Assembly (NCBI GenBank): GCA_000171835.1
Contig: ABHC01000003.1
Span: 186,001-250,000, forward strand
Reading direction: 5' to 3'
Origin: an alpha proteobacterium BAL199
GTDB taxonomy: Bacteria > Pseudomonadota > Alphaproteobacteria > Thalassobaculales > Thalassobaculaceae
DNA length: 64,000 bases
Under the pieces are notes generated by a model that worked only from the letters and a program-made list of their open reading frames with translations, did not search any database and was not told the DNA's origin. The position numbers were made by a program, and so were the translations under genes. Below are positions 8,180 through 16,377 of the stretch, one piece after another. The stretch's first letter is position 1; every line of letters starts with the position of its first letter.

Positions 8180-9340
8180 ATGGATTTCGCGCTGTCCGAG
8201 GAACAGCGGCTGCTGAAGGAGACCGTGGACCGGCTGGTTCGGGACCGCTACGGCTTCGAGGTGCGGCAGGCGGCAGCGGACTCCGACATCGGGTTTAGCC
8301 GCGCGATGTGGGCCACCTTCGCCGAACTCGGCCTGCTGGCGGTGCCGTTCCCGGAGGCTGTCGGCGGGCTCGGCGGCGGCGGGATCGACCTCATGGTCGT
8401 CGCCGAGGCGTTTGGGCGCGCCCTGGCGGTCGAGCCGTATCTGGCAACCGTGGTGTTGGGCGGTGCCCTGGTCGAGCATGCCGGCTCCGACGCCCAGAAG
8501 GATGATATCCTTGGCAAGGTGGTCGCCGGCGAGACTCTGTTGGCCTTCGCTCACGGGGAGCCGGATGGTCGCTACGACCTAGCCCATGTCGCCACGACGG
8601 CTGTGAAGACACCCACCGGCTGGACTCTGGCCGGGCGCAAGTCGGTGGTGATCAACGGCGACACCGCCGACACCCTGATCGTCTCGGCCCGCGTCTCCGG
8701 CGCGATCGACGCGCCTGACGGCATCGGTCTGTTCCTGGTGCCATCGGACGCCAAGGGCCTGACCGTGCGCGGCAACCCGACGATCGACGGCGGCCGTTCG
8801 GCGGAGATCGTGCTGGACGGCGTCACGATCGGGGAGGATGCCACACTGGGCGAGCCGGACGCCGCCTACCCCGCCATCGAAGCGGCAGTGGCGCGCGGCA
8901 TCGTGGCGCTGTCGGCCGAAGCGGTCGGCGCCATGGAAGTCGTCTGCGACGCCACTCTCGACTACCTGAAAACCCGCAAGCAGTTCGGCCGCACCATCGG
9001 CTCGTTCCAGGCCCTGCAGCACCGTATGGTCGATATGCGTACGGCGTTGGAACAGGCCCGCTCCATGGCGATCCTGGCCGCCGCCAAGCTTGGCGCCGAT
9101 CGGGTCGAACGCGAACGCACCATGAGTGCCGCCAAGGTCACGATCGGCCAGTCAGCACGGCTGATCGCCGAGGAAGCGATCCAACTGCACGGCGGCATCG
9201 CCATGACCTGGGAATTCGCTCCGGCGCACTACGCCAAGCGGTTGGTGATGATCGACCACCTGCTCGGCGACACCGACCATCACACCGACCGGTTTATCGC
9301 TTTGACAGACGGTCAAGCAGCGCCGGCCGGCACGTTCTGA
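8180..9340 (+). CDS. Acyl-CoA dehydrogenase, small-subunit (PimD-like) type
   Basis: The 386-residue protein belongs to the same superfamily but to the shorter, more divergent branch that pairs with a large subunit. The N-terminal domain (MDFALSEEQRLLKETVDRLV), a GGLGGGGIDLMVVAEAFGRAL segment and the C-terminal ARLIAEEAIQLHGGIAMTWEF region are recognisable. The FAD and substrate motifs in the middle are weaker than in its partner. It follows GAGAGACTC after the partner's stop with an 11-base gap. It probably forms a heteromer with the upstream protein; whether it binds FAD itself is uncertain. It is the last gene of the cluster. Confidence 0.92.
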   Translation: MDFALSEEQRLLKETVDRLVRDRYGFEVRQAAADSDIGFSRAMWATFAELGLLAVPFPEAVGGLGGGGIDLMVVAEAFGRALAVEPYLATVVLGGALVEHAGSDAQKDDILGKVVAGETLLAFAHGEPDGRYDLAHVATTAVKTPTGWTLAGRKSVVINGDTADTLIVSARVSGAIDAPDGIGLFLVPSDAKGLTVRGNPTIDGGRSAEIVLDGVTIGEDATLGEPDAAYPAIEAAVARGIVALSAEAVGAMEVVCDATLDYLKTRKQFGRTIGSFQALQHRMVDMRTALEQARSMAILAAAKLGADRVERERTMSAAKVTIGQSARLIAEEAIQLHGGIAMTWEFAPAHYAKRLVMIDHLLGDTDHHTDRFIALTDGQAAPAGTF

Positions 9341-9515
9341 TCCTCCCCGTTGCAATACCATCTACCGCACCGAGCGAGCGACGTGTGGGAACCGGGCGCT
9401 TGCAACTCCGTTGCTGGACGGATCCCGCCGCGGCTCTGCAGACCGCTTTGGTCAAACGCAGAAGCGGCGACTGGAGAGCGGCGCAAACCCGGGCGGGGAG
9501 CTTAAGGAGCAGAAA

Positions 9516-9977
9516 ATGCAAGACCTCATTCGGATCAACAGCCACTTCGCTGTTGCGGCGCTTCCACTGGACCGGACCGATATCCAACAGGCCGCTCAGA
9601 ACGGATTCGGGTCGATCGTGAATCTTCGTACGACGGCGGAGAAGCAGGAACTTGCTCCCGACGCGGAGGGTCGCATCGCCAAGAATCAAGGCCTCGCCTA
9701 TCTCCATCATCCGGTCTCTGGTGACGATCTGTCGGAGGACGCTGTCGAGCGATTCCGGCAGAAGATCAATTCTCTGCCTGGACCGATCCTGGTGCATTGC
9801 GCGACCGGCAGACGTTCGGGCGCGCTGGTGATGATGCATCTTGCCATTGAACAGGGATTGTCCGGCGAGCAAGCCGTCGAAAAGGCGGCTTACCTGGGAT
9901 TCGAGTGCGATACCCCAGAACTCGAAGCCTTCGTGAAACACTATGTGAACGGCCACACATCAGCCGCCGCAGCCTGA
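9516..9977 (+). CDS. DUF442 / beta-lactamase-hydrolase-like phosphatase-fold protein
   Basis: The 153-residue protein starts at the ATG at 9516 behind AAGGAG. It has the fold signature of the DUF442 (DSP/BLH) family: INSHFAVAALPLDRTDIQQAAQNGFGSIVNLR at the N-terminus and a P-loop HCATGRRSG with Cys95 and Arg100, a C-x4-R spacing instead of the C-x5-R of true tyrosine phosphatases. Relatives act with persulfide dioxygenases or sulfurtransferases, so a sulfur-transfer role is possible. No such partner is adjacent. It stands alone, 175 bases after the dehydrogenase and convergent with the next gene. The biochemical role is unknown. Confidence 0.85.
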   Translation: MQDLIRINSHFAVAALPLDRTDIQQAAQNGFGSIVNLRTTAEKQELAPDAEGRIAKNQGLAYLHHPVSGDDLSEDAVERFRQKINSLPGPILVHCATGRRSGALVMMHLAIEQGLSGEQAVEKAAYLGFECDTPELEAFVKHYVNGHTSAAAA

Positions 9978-10000
9978 GCCGGCCGGACGTCTGCTCACGT

Positions 10001-10327
10001 TCAGGCGATGGCAGAGTTCCAACGGTATGTGACGGCCGGGGCGTTCGGATCGATGGTCCGCGCCGCCTCGTGGAGCCGCGTCGCATCCATTCCGTACCGT
10101 TCGAAACCCGCAGGCAGGTCGATCGCCCACACCGCAATCCACTCGCCGTCGAGTTCCCAGGCCAGACGGACCGTTGGGCGAACCCCGCACAGCCGTTCCA
10201 CAGCGTCGAGGTGGGCCTCGACATGCGGCCGCACTGCCTCGGCCGCACGCTCGGCATCGGCAACGGCCTTCGGGTCGCCCGGTCCCAGGGTCCCGCCACA
10301 GGTCGGCTCGGAATAGCTGAGACGCAT
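10001..10327 (-). CDS. Conserved-looking hypothetical protein, 108 residues
   Basis: I do not recognise this protein. The start at 10327 gives MRLSYSEPTCGG; an upstream extension to 10426 overlaps the preceding gene and is less likely. The protein is mixed alpha/beta with no signal peptide or membrane segment. It contains a helix rich in Ala and Glu (AVADAERAAEAVRPHVEAHLDAVERL), then an amphipathic strand set around RLAWELDGEWIAVWAIDLPAGF, and ends YRWNSAIA. It lies 65 bases downstream of the polyol dehydrogenase on the same strand and may be the last gene of that transcription unit. Confidence 0.6.
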   Translation of the reverse strand: MRLSYSEPTCGGTLGPGDPKAVADAERAAEAVRPHVEAHLDAVERLCGVRPTVRLAWELDGEWIAVWAIDLPAGFERYGMDATRLHEAARTIDPNAPAVTYRWNSAIA

Positions 10328-10392
10328 AACGCGCTCCTGTATCGCACCGGTCAGCGTCTCGGCCGGAGAGGGCTTGAACCAACTCCCCTCGC

Positions 10393-11874
10393 CTATGCGT
10401 CCGCCAACCGCTCCACGCAGTACCATGCACCACGGTCGAACAGGCCATCCAGTGCCGAGATGACCGCCTCCACGAAGACCGGGCTCGTCGGCAGGTCGTC
10501 GCCGAATACCTCGCGCACTGACAACAGGGCTGGAGCCAAGCGGCCGGCGACCGGGCCGGCGTTCTCGGCGAGCGCGCGCAGGCGGTCGGCCAGCGGGTCA
10601 CGAACGTCGATCGGCCGGCCGGTCTCGTCGACCCCCCGCACATAACGCATCCACCCCGCCACCCCGAGCGCCAGCCGGTCGATCGGCAGGCCGGCGTCGA
10701 GGCGCTGGCGAATGGTGCCGAGCAAGCGCTGCGGCAGTTTCTGGGTGCCGTCCATGGCGATTTGCCAGGTGCGGTGCTGCAGCGCCGGATTGGCGAATCG
10801 GACCAGCAGGGCCGCCTTGTAGCCCGTCAGGTCGGCACCGGCCGGCATCCGCAGCATCGGCGTCACCTCGTCGTCCATCAGCGCGGCTATGAAACGGGCG
10901 AACACCGGATCGGCCACGGTCTCGGCCACAGTCTGGTAGCCGGCGAGGTAGCCGAGATAGGCGATGCAGGAGTGGCTGGCGTTCAGCAGGCGCAGCTTCA
11001 TCGCCTCGTACGGTCGGACGTCGGAGACAGGCTCGGCACCCTCGTCTTCCCAGGCCGGCCGGCCGGTCGAGAACCGGTCCTCGAACACCCACTGGGTGAA
11101 CGGCTCGGTCACTACCGGTGACGCATCCTCGACACCGAGCACAGCATTGACCCGTGCCCGATCCTCGTCGGCGGTCGACGGCACGATCCGGTCGACCATG
11201 CTGCTCGGGCAGGACACATGGTCTTCGATCCAGTGATCGAGGCCGGGTTCCAGCAGCTTGGCGTAGGTCTTCAGGATGCCGGCCGTTACCTCGCCGTTGT
11301 TCGGCAGGTTGTCGCAGGACGCCACCGTGAACGGCGGCACACCAGCCGCGCGGCGGCGACGCAGGGACTCCACCAGGAAACCCGGCAGGGTTATCGGCTG
11401 GGTCGGATTCGTCAGATCGTGGCGAACCTCAGGGCGCCGATCATCCAGTTCGCCGGTCGCCGGATTGTGGCAATACCCCTTCTCGGTGACCGTCATGGTC
11501 ACGATCCGCACCGTCGGATCCGACAGTCGGTCCAGAACCGCCCGCGGATCTTCCGGCGCCACCAGCGTCTGCGTCAGCGCGCCGATCACCCGCAACCGTT
11601 CGCCGCCCTCGTCGCGCACCGCCATGGTGTACAGGCCGTTTTGCGGGGCCAGGGCGTTGCGCATGTCGGGGTTGCGCAGCGACACGCCACACACGCCCCA
11701 GGGCCCAAACGACCGATTCAGCGCATCGTCGGTATAAACCGCCTGATGGGCGCGGTGAAACGCCCCCAGCCCAATGTGAACGATACCGACGTCCAGTTTA
11801 CGTCTGTCATAGCGCGGAGTTGCAACGGTCTCGGGCAATGCGGCGAGCGTCTCGGAACCAAGGCGACGGGTCAT
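10393..11874 (-). CDS. Mannitol dehydrogenase family protein (polyol/fructuronate-type long-chain dehydrogenase)
   Basis: The 493-residue length fits the long-chain polyol-specific dehydrogenases, which interconvert sugar alcohols or hexuronates and ketoses with NAD(P). The N-terminal cofactor domain is seen in LDVGIVHIGLGAFHRAHQAVY. The family catalytic motif K-x4-N-x2-H is present in MKLRLLNASHS near residue 290. The substrate (mannitol, fructuronate, tagaturonate, arabinitol) is not determined by sequence. It lies downstream of the M20 amidohydrolase gene on the same strand with a gap of about 110 bases, and no sugar importer is next to it. Confidence 0.92.
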   Translation of the reverse strand: MTRRLGSETLAALPETVATPRYDRRKLDVGIVHIGLGAFHRAHQAVYTDDALNRSFGPWGVCGVSLRNPDMRNALAPQNGLYTMAVRDEGGERLRVIGALTQTLVAPEDPRAVLDRLSDPTVRIVTMTVTEKGYCHNPATGELDDRRPEVRHDLTNPTQPITLPGFLVESLRRRRAAGVPPFTVASCDNLPNNGEVTAGILKTYAKLLEPGLDHWIEDHVSCPSSMVDRIVPSTADEDRARVNAVLGVEDASPVVTEPFTQWVFEDRFSTGRPAWEDEGAEPVSDVRPYEAMKLRLLNASHSCIAYLGYLAGYQTVAETVADPVFARFIAALMDDEVTPMLRMPAGADLTGYKAALLVRFANPALQHRTWQIAMDGTQKLPQRLLGTIRQRLDAGLPIDRLALGVAGWMRYVRGVDETGRPIDVRDPLADRLRALAENAGPVAGRLAPALLSVREVFGDDLPTSPVFVEAVISALDGLFDRGAWYCVERLADA

Positions 11875-11983
11875 GGCTTGTAGGCCTGCTTCGCTAACCG
11901 GTAGGCAAGGTCGACGACAACCCCGCAGGCTTCATCTTTATCGATCCGATGTTCGACGACCAGCCGCCACCCAGAGAGCACCC

Positions 11984-13156
11984 TCAGCCACGCGGCAGGC
12001 GCGCTTCCACCAGGCTCGCCCAGAACGAAGCCCCGATCGGCAGGGCCGCGTCGTTGAAGTCATATTTCGGATGGTGCAGGCCGTAGTCCTTGCCCGGCTC
12101 GCCGCCGCCCAGCCACAGGAACGCTCCCGGCCGCTCAGCCAGCATCATCGAGAAATCCTCGCTGCCCATGCCGCGCTCGCCGTTGCGCGTGACCTTGTCC
12201 GCGCCGATCAAGTTTTCCGCGACATCGGCGGCGAACGCCGACTCCGCCTCGCCGCTGATCGTCGCCGCCACGCCACGCAGGTATTCCAGTTCGACCGTCG
12301 CGCCGTACATCCGGCCGACGCCGTCGCACAACTCACCGAGGCGCTTCTCCACCAGATCCTGCACATCCGCGTCATAGGCGCGGATCGAAATGATCAACTC
12401 GGCGGTCGCCGCAATCACATTGTTGGCGGTACCGGCATGGAACTGGGTGATGCTCATCACCAGCGGCTTCAGCGGGTCGACGTTGCGGCTGACGATGGTC
12501 TGCACACCCTGGTAGAGCTGAACGCCGACCGCAATCGGATCCACGCTGTCGTGAGGACGCGCAGCATGCGAGCCCTTGCCACGAACCCGCAGGGTTGCCC
12601 GGTCCGCCGAGGCCAACGACGCGCCGGCCCGGAACGCCATGGTGCCGAGCGGCAGGTGCGGGGCATTGTGGATCGCCCAGACCGTGTCGCACGGGAAACG
12701 GTCGAACAAGCCCTCCGACACCATCTTCCTCGCACCGCCGCGGCCCTCCTCGGCCGGCTGGAAGATGAAGTGCACCGTGCCGTCGAAGTTTCGGGTCTCG
12801 GCCAGATAGCGCGCCGCGCCCAACAACATGGTGGTGTGGCCGTCGTGGCCGCAGCCGTGCATGCGATTGTCGATCTGCGAACGGTAAGGAACCTCGCCCT
12901 CCTCCTGCATCGGCAAGGCGTCCATGTCGGCGCGAATCCCGATCGTGCCGGTTCCTGACCCGTTGCCGCGCAGCACGCCGATGACCCCGGTCTCGGCGAT
13001 CCCGCGGTGCACCTCAATGCCCCAGGACTCCAGCTTCTCGGCAACGATCGCCGAGGTCCGCTGCTCCTCGAACCCGATCTCCGGGTGGGCGTGGATGTCA
13101 CGGCGCCACTCGGTCATCTCGTCGTGGAAATCGGCAATCCGGTTGTGAATAGGCAT
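11984..13156 (-). CDS. M20 family metallo-amidohydrolase (hippurate/N-acyl-amino-acid hydrolase type)
   Basis: The 390-residue protein uses the ATG at 13156, which has GGAGA five bases upstream on the minus strand; a longer frame to 13228 adds a non-conserved tail. The metal and catalytic motifs are intact: DIHAHPEIGFEE, the catalytic Asp in GIRADMDALPMQE, MHGCGHDGHTTML, and the Glu-Glu of FIFQPAEEGRGG. The family hydrolyses amide bonds of N-acyl or aromatic-acyl amino acids in the cytoplasm. It lies between a LysR regulator (138 bases upstream, same strand) and the polyol dehydrogenase. The physiological substrate is unknown. Confidence 0.95.
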   Translation of the reverse strand: MPIHNRIADFHDEMTEWRRDIHAHPEIGFEEQRTSAIVAEKLESWGIEVHRGIAETGVIGVLRGNGSGTGTIGIRADMDALPMQEEGEVPYRSQIDNRMHGCGHDGHTTMLLGAARYLAETRNFDGTVHFIFQPAEEGRGGARKMVSEGLFDRFPCDTVWAIHNAPHLPLGTMAFRAGASLASADRATLRVRGKGSHAARPHDSVDPIAVGVQLYQGVQTIVSRNVDPLKPLVMSITQFHAGTANNVIAATAELIISIRAYDADVQDLVEKRLGELCDGVGRMYGATVELEYLRGVAATISGEAESAFAADVAENLIGADKVTRNGERGMGSEDFSMMLAERPGAFLWLGGGEPGKDYGLHHPKYDFNDAALPIGASFWASLVEARLPRG

Positions 13157-13294
13157 GGTTGTCTCCGGCTGGGTCTGCGATCGCGGGGAGCCGGGCGTGT
13201 CTTGGGCGGATGCCACCGACGAACGCACCGGACCGGGGATTGGATCAACGATCCTAGAGCGCCTTACCGTACGAAAACCAGAGACTTCGATGGA

Positions 13295-14209
13295 CTAAGG
13301 CCGCCATGCGACAGCGTCGAATTGAAGTTGTCGCTCCAGCGCGGCCAGGAACGCCGAGGCAACCGGCGACAGCGACCGGCGACGCGGTTGAATCGCCATC
13401 AGGTCGAGGGTCAGCGGCGGTCCGGCAAGCGGACGGACGCACAGGCTGGCGTCGCGGATCTCCGGCAACACCATGATGGCCGGGATCAACGCCACGTAGT
13501 CGCTGTTCGCCACGAAGTCGAAGGCGCCGAACATCGAATCCAACTCCAGCACATCGTCGATCTCGGCCCCCTGCAGGGCGAGATGTGCCAGAACCCGGCG
13601 GGTGCGCAGATTGTCCTTCGGCGGCATCACCAGCCGCAACGGCCGCACCGTGCGGAGGTCGATCGGGATCATGTGATCTTGGGTCCGATCGACCCGGCTC
13701 ACGAACATCTCCGGTACGCTCGGCAACGCGCGACCATCCAAGGGACCGACCGGGTCGATCGTCGGGACGACAGCGGCATCCAGTGCCGAAGCCGACACCC
13801 GCTCGATCAACTGATCGCTGACGGCTTCGGCTATCCGGATCGAGGCGTTCGGGTGGACCTGCATGAACCCGCGCAATGTTGGCCCAAGCACGCATCGGGT
13901 CAGCGCCGACATCAGCCCGATTGCTGCCTCCCCGTCCAAGCCACGGCCGAACCCGCGCATCTCCTCCTCGGCCTCGGAGGCTCCACGAAGGACATGCACA
14001 CAACGACTATACAACCGGTCACCGGCCGGTGTCGGCCGCGCGCCACCCGGCTCGCGCTCGATCAACCGCACGCCGAAACGGTCCTCCAGCTTCTGGATGT
14101 GCTGTGAAACCCCGGACTGAGTAGCGTTCTCGCGCCGTGCGGCGCCGGTGAACGACCCTTCCTCAACCACGGCAACCAGCATGCGCATGGCAATCAGGCT
14201 CAACGTCAT
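13295..14209 (-). CDS. LysR-family transcriptional regulator
   Basis: The 304-residue protein has the LysR winged helix-turn-helix at 1-60 (LIAMRMLVAVVEEGSFTGAARRENATQSGVSQHIQKLEDRFG) followed by a periplasmic-binding-like effector domain. It is divergent from the TauD-like dioxygenase gene with 107 bases between starts, the usual LysR arrangement for control of the divergent target. It is also co-oriented with the M20 gene. A T-N11-A type inverted repeat at 14239-14257 is the probable binding site. Confidence 0.93.
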   Translation of the reverse strand: MTLSLIAMRMLVAVVEEGSFTGAARRENATQSGVSQHIQKLEDRFGVRLIEREPGGARPTPAGDRLYSRCVHVLRGASEAEEEMRGFGRGLDGEAAIGLMSALTRCVLGPTLRGFMQVHPNASIRIAEAVSDQLIERVSASALDAAVVPTIDPVGPLDGRALPSVPEMFVSRVDRTQDHMIPIDLRTVRPLRLVMPPKDNLRTRRVLAHLALQGAEIDDVLELDSMFGAFDFVANSDYVALIPAIMVLPEIRDASLCVRPLAGPPLTLDLMAIQPRRRSLSPVASAFLAALERQLQFDAVAWRP

Positions 14210-14238
14210 ATCTCAATCAATAAAGATAATAGCGTTGA

Positions 14239-14257
14239 GTAAAAGTGATAATTTTAC
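14239..14257. promoter_or_regulatory. Candidate LysR box between LysR gene and dioxygenase gene
   Basis: GTAAAA-N7-TTTTAC is a perfect inverted repeat containing T-N11-A spacing, placed midway between the divergent LysR and dioxygenase starts in an AT-rich stretch. Both features are typical of LysR-type binding sites. A second palindrome, TCAAGCGCTTGA, follows at 14269-14280. Confidence 0.55.
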
Positions 14258-14316
14258 GTAACGGGCTGTCAAGCGCTTGATTGAGCGACCAATCGACGAA
14301 CCAGAGGCTTTGGAAC

Positions 14317-15213
14317 ATGACGCTAATGGCAGACATGGGCGCCAAACTGGCCATCACCCGGCGGCACCCGCTGATCGGCACGGAAGTCCGCGGCATCGAT
14401 CTGACCAAGCCGCTCGACCGGGACGGTCTGGATCGGCTGAATTCCATCTGGATGGAGCATCCGATGTTGGTGTTCCCGAACCAGAAAATCACCGACGAAC
14501 AGCAGATCGTCTTCGCCCGCAACTTCGGCGAGTTGGAGGTTCATCCCTCGGTTGCCCATCGTTCGTCCAAGAATCCGGAAGTCTACCGCGTCTCCAATGT
14601 CGACGAGCAGGGCAACATCCTGCCGAGCGAGAGTAAGGAATGGCAGTACCTGGAGCTGACTTGGTTGTGGCACACCGACAGCTCGTTCCGGGAGATCCCA
14701 TCAATGGGCTCCATCCTGCACGGTATCGAAGTACCGAAGGACGGCGGGGACACCCTGTTCGCCAACATGTACGCGGCCTATGAGGCCCTCTCCGACGGTA
14801 CGAAGGCCGAGATTGAGGGCCTCACCGTCCGGCACAGCCACGACGCCGTGATCGCCCGCTCAGCCAAGCTCAGCGCCCGCCAGGACAAAGGCACCTACAC
14901 CGAACTGCCGCCGGTCGAGCAGCCGCTGGTGCGTCGGCATCCGGTGACCGGCCGCCGCTCGCTGTTCCTTAGCCCGCACACCATGGACGGGATCGTCGGA
15001 ATGCCCAACGACAAGGGGTTTGCACTGCTCGACGATTTGACCAAGCACGCCACGCACGAACGCTTCGTCTACCGCCACAGCTGGCACCAGGACGATGTCA
15101 TTATGTGGGACAACCGCTGCACCATGCATGCGGTGATGCCATACGATTCAGCGAACCAGCGACGCATCATGCATCGCACCACCATCGTCGGCGACGAGCG
15201 CCCGTCGCTCTGA
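14317..15213 (+). CDS. TauD/TfdA family Fe(II)/2-oxoglutarate-dependent dioxygenase
   Basis: The 298-residue enzyme has the expected length. The Fe(II) facial triad is visible as His119 and Asp121 in LWHTDSSF and the distal His271 in MWDNRCTMH, with a 2-oxoglutarate-binding Arg near 283 (QRRIMHRTT). Members hydroxylate or cleave substrates such as taurine, 2,4-D or other carboxylates. The N-terminal HPLIGTEVRGIDLTKPL matches the family. The ATG at 14317 is preferred over an upstream TTG at 14281 that overlaps a palindrome. It is divergent from a LysR gene, its likely regulator. Confidence 0.93.
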   Translation: MTLMADMGAKLAITRRHPLIGTEVRGIDLTKPLDRDGLDRLNSIWMEHPMLVFPNQKITDEQQIVFARNFGELEVHPSVAHRSSKNPEVYRVSNVDEQGNILPSESKEWQYLELTWLWHTDSSFREIPSMGSILHGIEVPKDGGDTLFANMYAAYEALSDGTKAEIEGLTVRHSHDAVIARSAKLSARQDKGTYTELPPVEQPLVRRHPVTGRRSLFLSPHTMDGIVGMPNDKGFALLDDLTKHATHERFVYRHSWHQDDVIMWDNRCTMHAVMPYDSANQRRIMHRTTIVGDERPSL

Positions 15214-15229
15214 ATTCGATTGGTCCGGA

Positions 15230-15276
15230 GCCTCTGCCATGCGGAACGGCAGATTGCCGCAACGCAAGACAGAGGC
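15230..15276 (+). other. Nested stem-loop between dioxygenase and purC
   Basis: An outer stem pairs GCCTCTG (15230-15236) with CAGAGGC (15270-15276) and an inner stem pairs TGCGG (15240-15244) with CCGCA (15257-15261). It sits about 60 bases before purC and just after the dioxygenase stop. It could end the first transcript or form part of the purC leader; there is no U-tract. Confidence 0.3.
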
Positions 15277-15338
15277 GTCGATCCAAGGCATAAGAGCCCG
15301 GCTGGAAGGAGCATGGCATTTCTCCGCGGGACGGGACC

Positions 15339-16310
15339 ATGAACATCGATGCCTTGAAGACGAACGCCCACCGGGTTCTCCAGGACGCCACGATCCCGGA
15401 ACTGCCGAACCACTACCGCGGCAAGGTGCGCGACAACTACGATCTGCCGGACGGACGACGCATCATCATCGCCAGCGACCGGCTGAGTGCGTTCGACATC
15501 AGTCTGGCTTCAATCCCGTTCAAGGGCGAAGTGCTCACCCGTACCGCTCGGTTCTGGTTCGAGGCAACCCACGACATCTGTCCGAACCACGTCCTGGAAT
15601 ACCCCGACCCGAACGTGGTCATCGGCCAGCGCCTGGAGATCCTGCCGGTCGAGATGGTGGTGCGCGACTACCTAGCCGGCACCACCGGCACCTCGATCCT
15701 GACGATGTACAAGGCCGGCCGGCGGGACATGTATGGCGTCCGCCTGCCCGACGATCTCCGCGACAACGCCAAGCTGCCGCAGACCATAATCACCCCGACC
15801 AGCAAGGCGGCACTCGGCTCCCATGACGAACCGCTGACGCCCGACGACATTGTCGGCAAGGGCCTGCTGACCGCTGAGCAGTGGCGAACGGTATCCGACT
15901 ACGCGCTGGCGTTGTTCGCCCGCGGACGGGAGATGGCGCGCGAGCGCGGGCTGATCCTGGTCGACACCAAGTACGAGTTCGGCACCGACGCCGACGGCCG
16001 CATCGTGCTGGCCGACGAGATCCACACGCCCGACAGCAGCCGGTACTGGTTCCTCGACAGCTATCAGGACCGGGTCGATCGCGGCGAGAAGCCCGAAAGC
16101 TTCGATAAGGACTTCATGCGCAACTGGGTGGTGGCGCGCTGCAACCCTTACAAGGACGCCATCCCGCCGATCCCGGACGAAGTCGTACTGCAGACCGCCG
16201 AAGTCTACATCCGAGCGTTCGAGACCATCACCGGGCAGCCCTTCGAGATCCCGGCGATGACCGGCAGCGTGCTTGACCGGATCCGACGGAACCTGGCCCG
16301 ACACTTCTGA
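15339..16310 (+). CDS. purC: Phosphoribosylaminoimidazole-succinocarboxamide synthase (SAICAR synthetase), long type
   Basis: The enzyme joins aspartate to CAIR with ATP in purine biosynthesis. At 323 residues it belongs to the longer, ADE1-like form and not the compact form of about 240 residues common in bacteria. Motifs include the nucleotide-binding [28 protein letters not shown], the VVRDYLAGT segment, the catalytic region DTKYEFG and the aspartate-binding HTPDSSRYW. It stands alone, away from purQ, purL and purS, so the genome may hold a second, short purC. A strong hairpin follows, separating it from the convergent tctA. Confidence 0.95.
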   Translation: MNIDALKTNAHRVLQDATIPELPNHYRGKVRDNYDLPDGRRIIIASDRLSAFDISLASIPFKGEVLTRTARFWFEATHDICPNHVLEYPDPNVVIGQRLEILPVEMVVRDYLAGTTGTSILTMYKAGRRDMYGVRLPDDLRDNAKLPQTIITPTSKAALGSHDEPLTPDDIVGKGLLTAEQWRTVSDYALALFARGREMARERGLILVDTKYEFGTDADGRIVLADEIHTPDSSRYWFLDSYQDRVDRGEKPESFDKDFMRNWVVARCNPYKDAIPPIPDEVVLQTAEVYIRAFETITGQPFEIPAMTGSVLDRIRRNLARHF

Positions 16311-16325
16311 GTTGCTTCTCTTTTC

Positions 16326-16360
16326 GACATCATCCCGGCCGCTCGCGCCGGGATGATGTC
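16326..16360. terminator. Bidirectional hairpin between convergent purC and tctA
   Basis: A perfect 14-bp inverted repeat, GACATCATCCCGGC and GCCGGGATGATGTC, flanks a 7-base loop. It lies between two convergent stop codons (purC at 16310, tctA at 16378), where a shared terminator is expected. Neither side has a clear U-tract, so Rho or processing may assist. Confidence 0.65.
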
Positions 16361-16377
16361 GCAGGTCGGTGCTTGCG

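Noticed and set aside
10355-10420. Segment resembling the T-arm and 3' end of a tRNA
   Set aside because: No matching acceptor or anticodon arm could be paired, and the segment overlaps the end of the polyol dehydrogenase gene.
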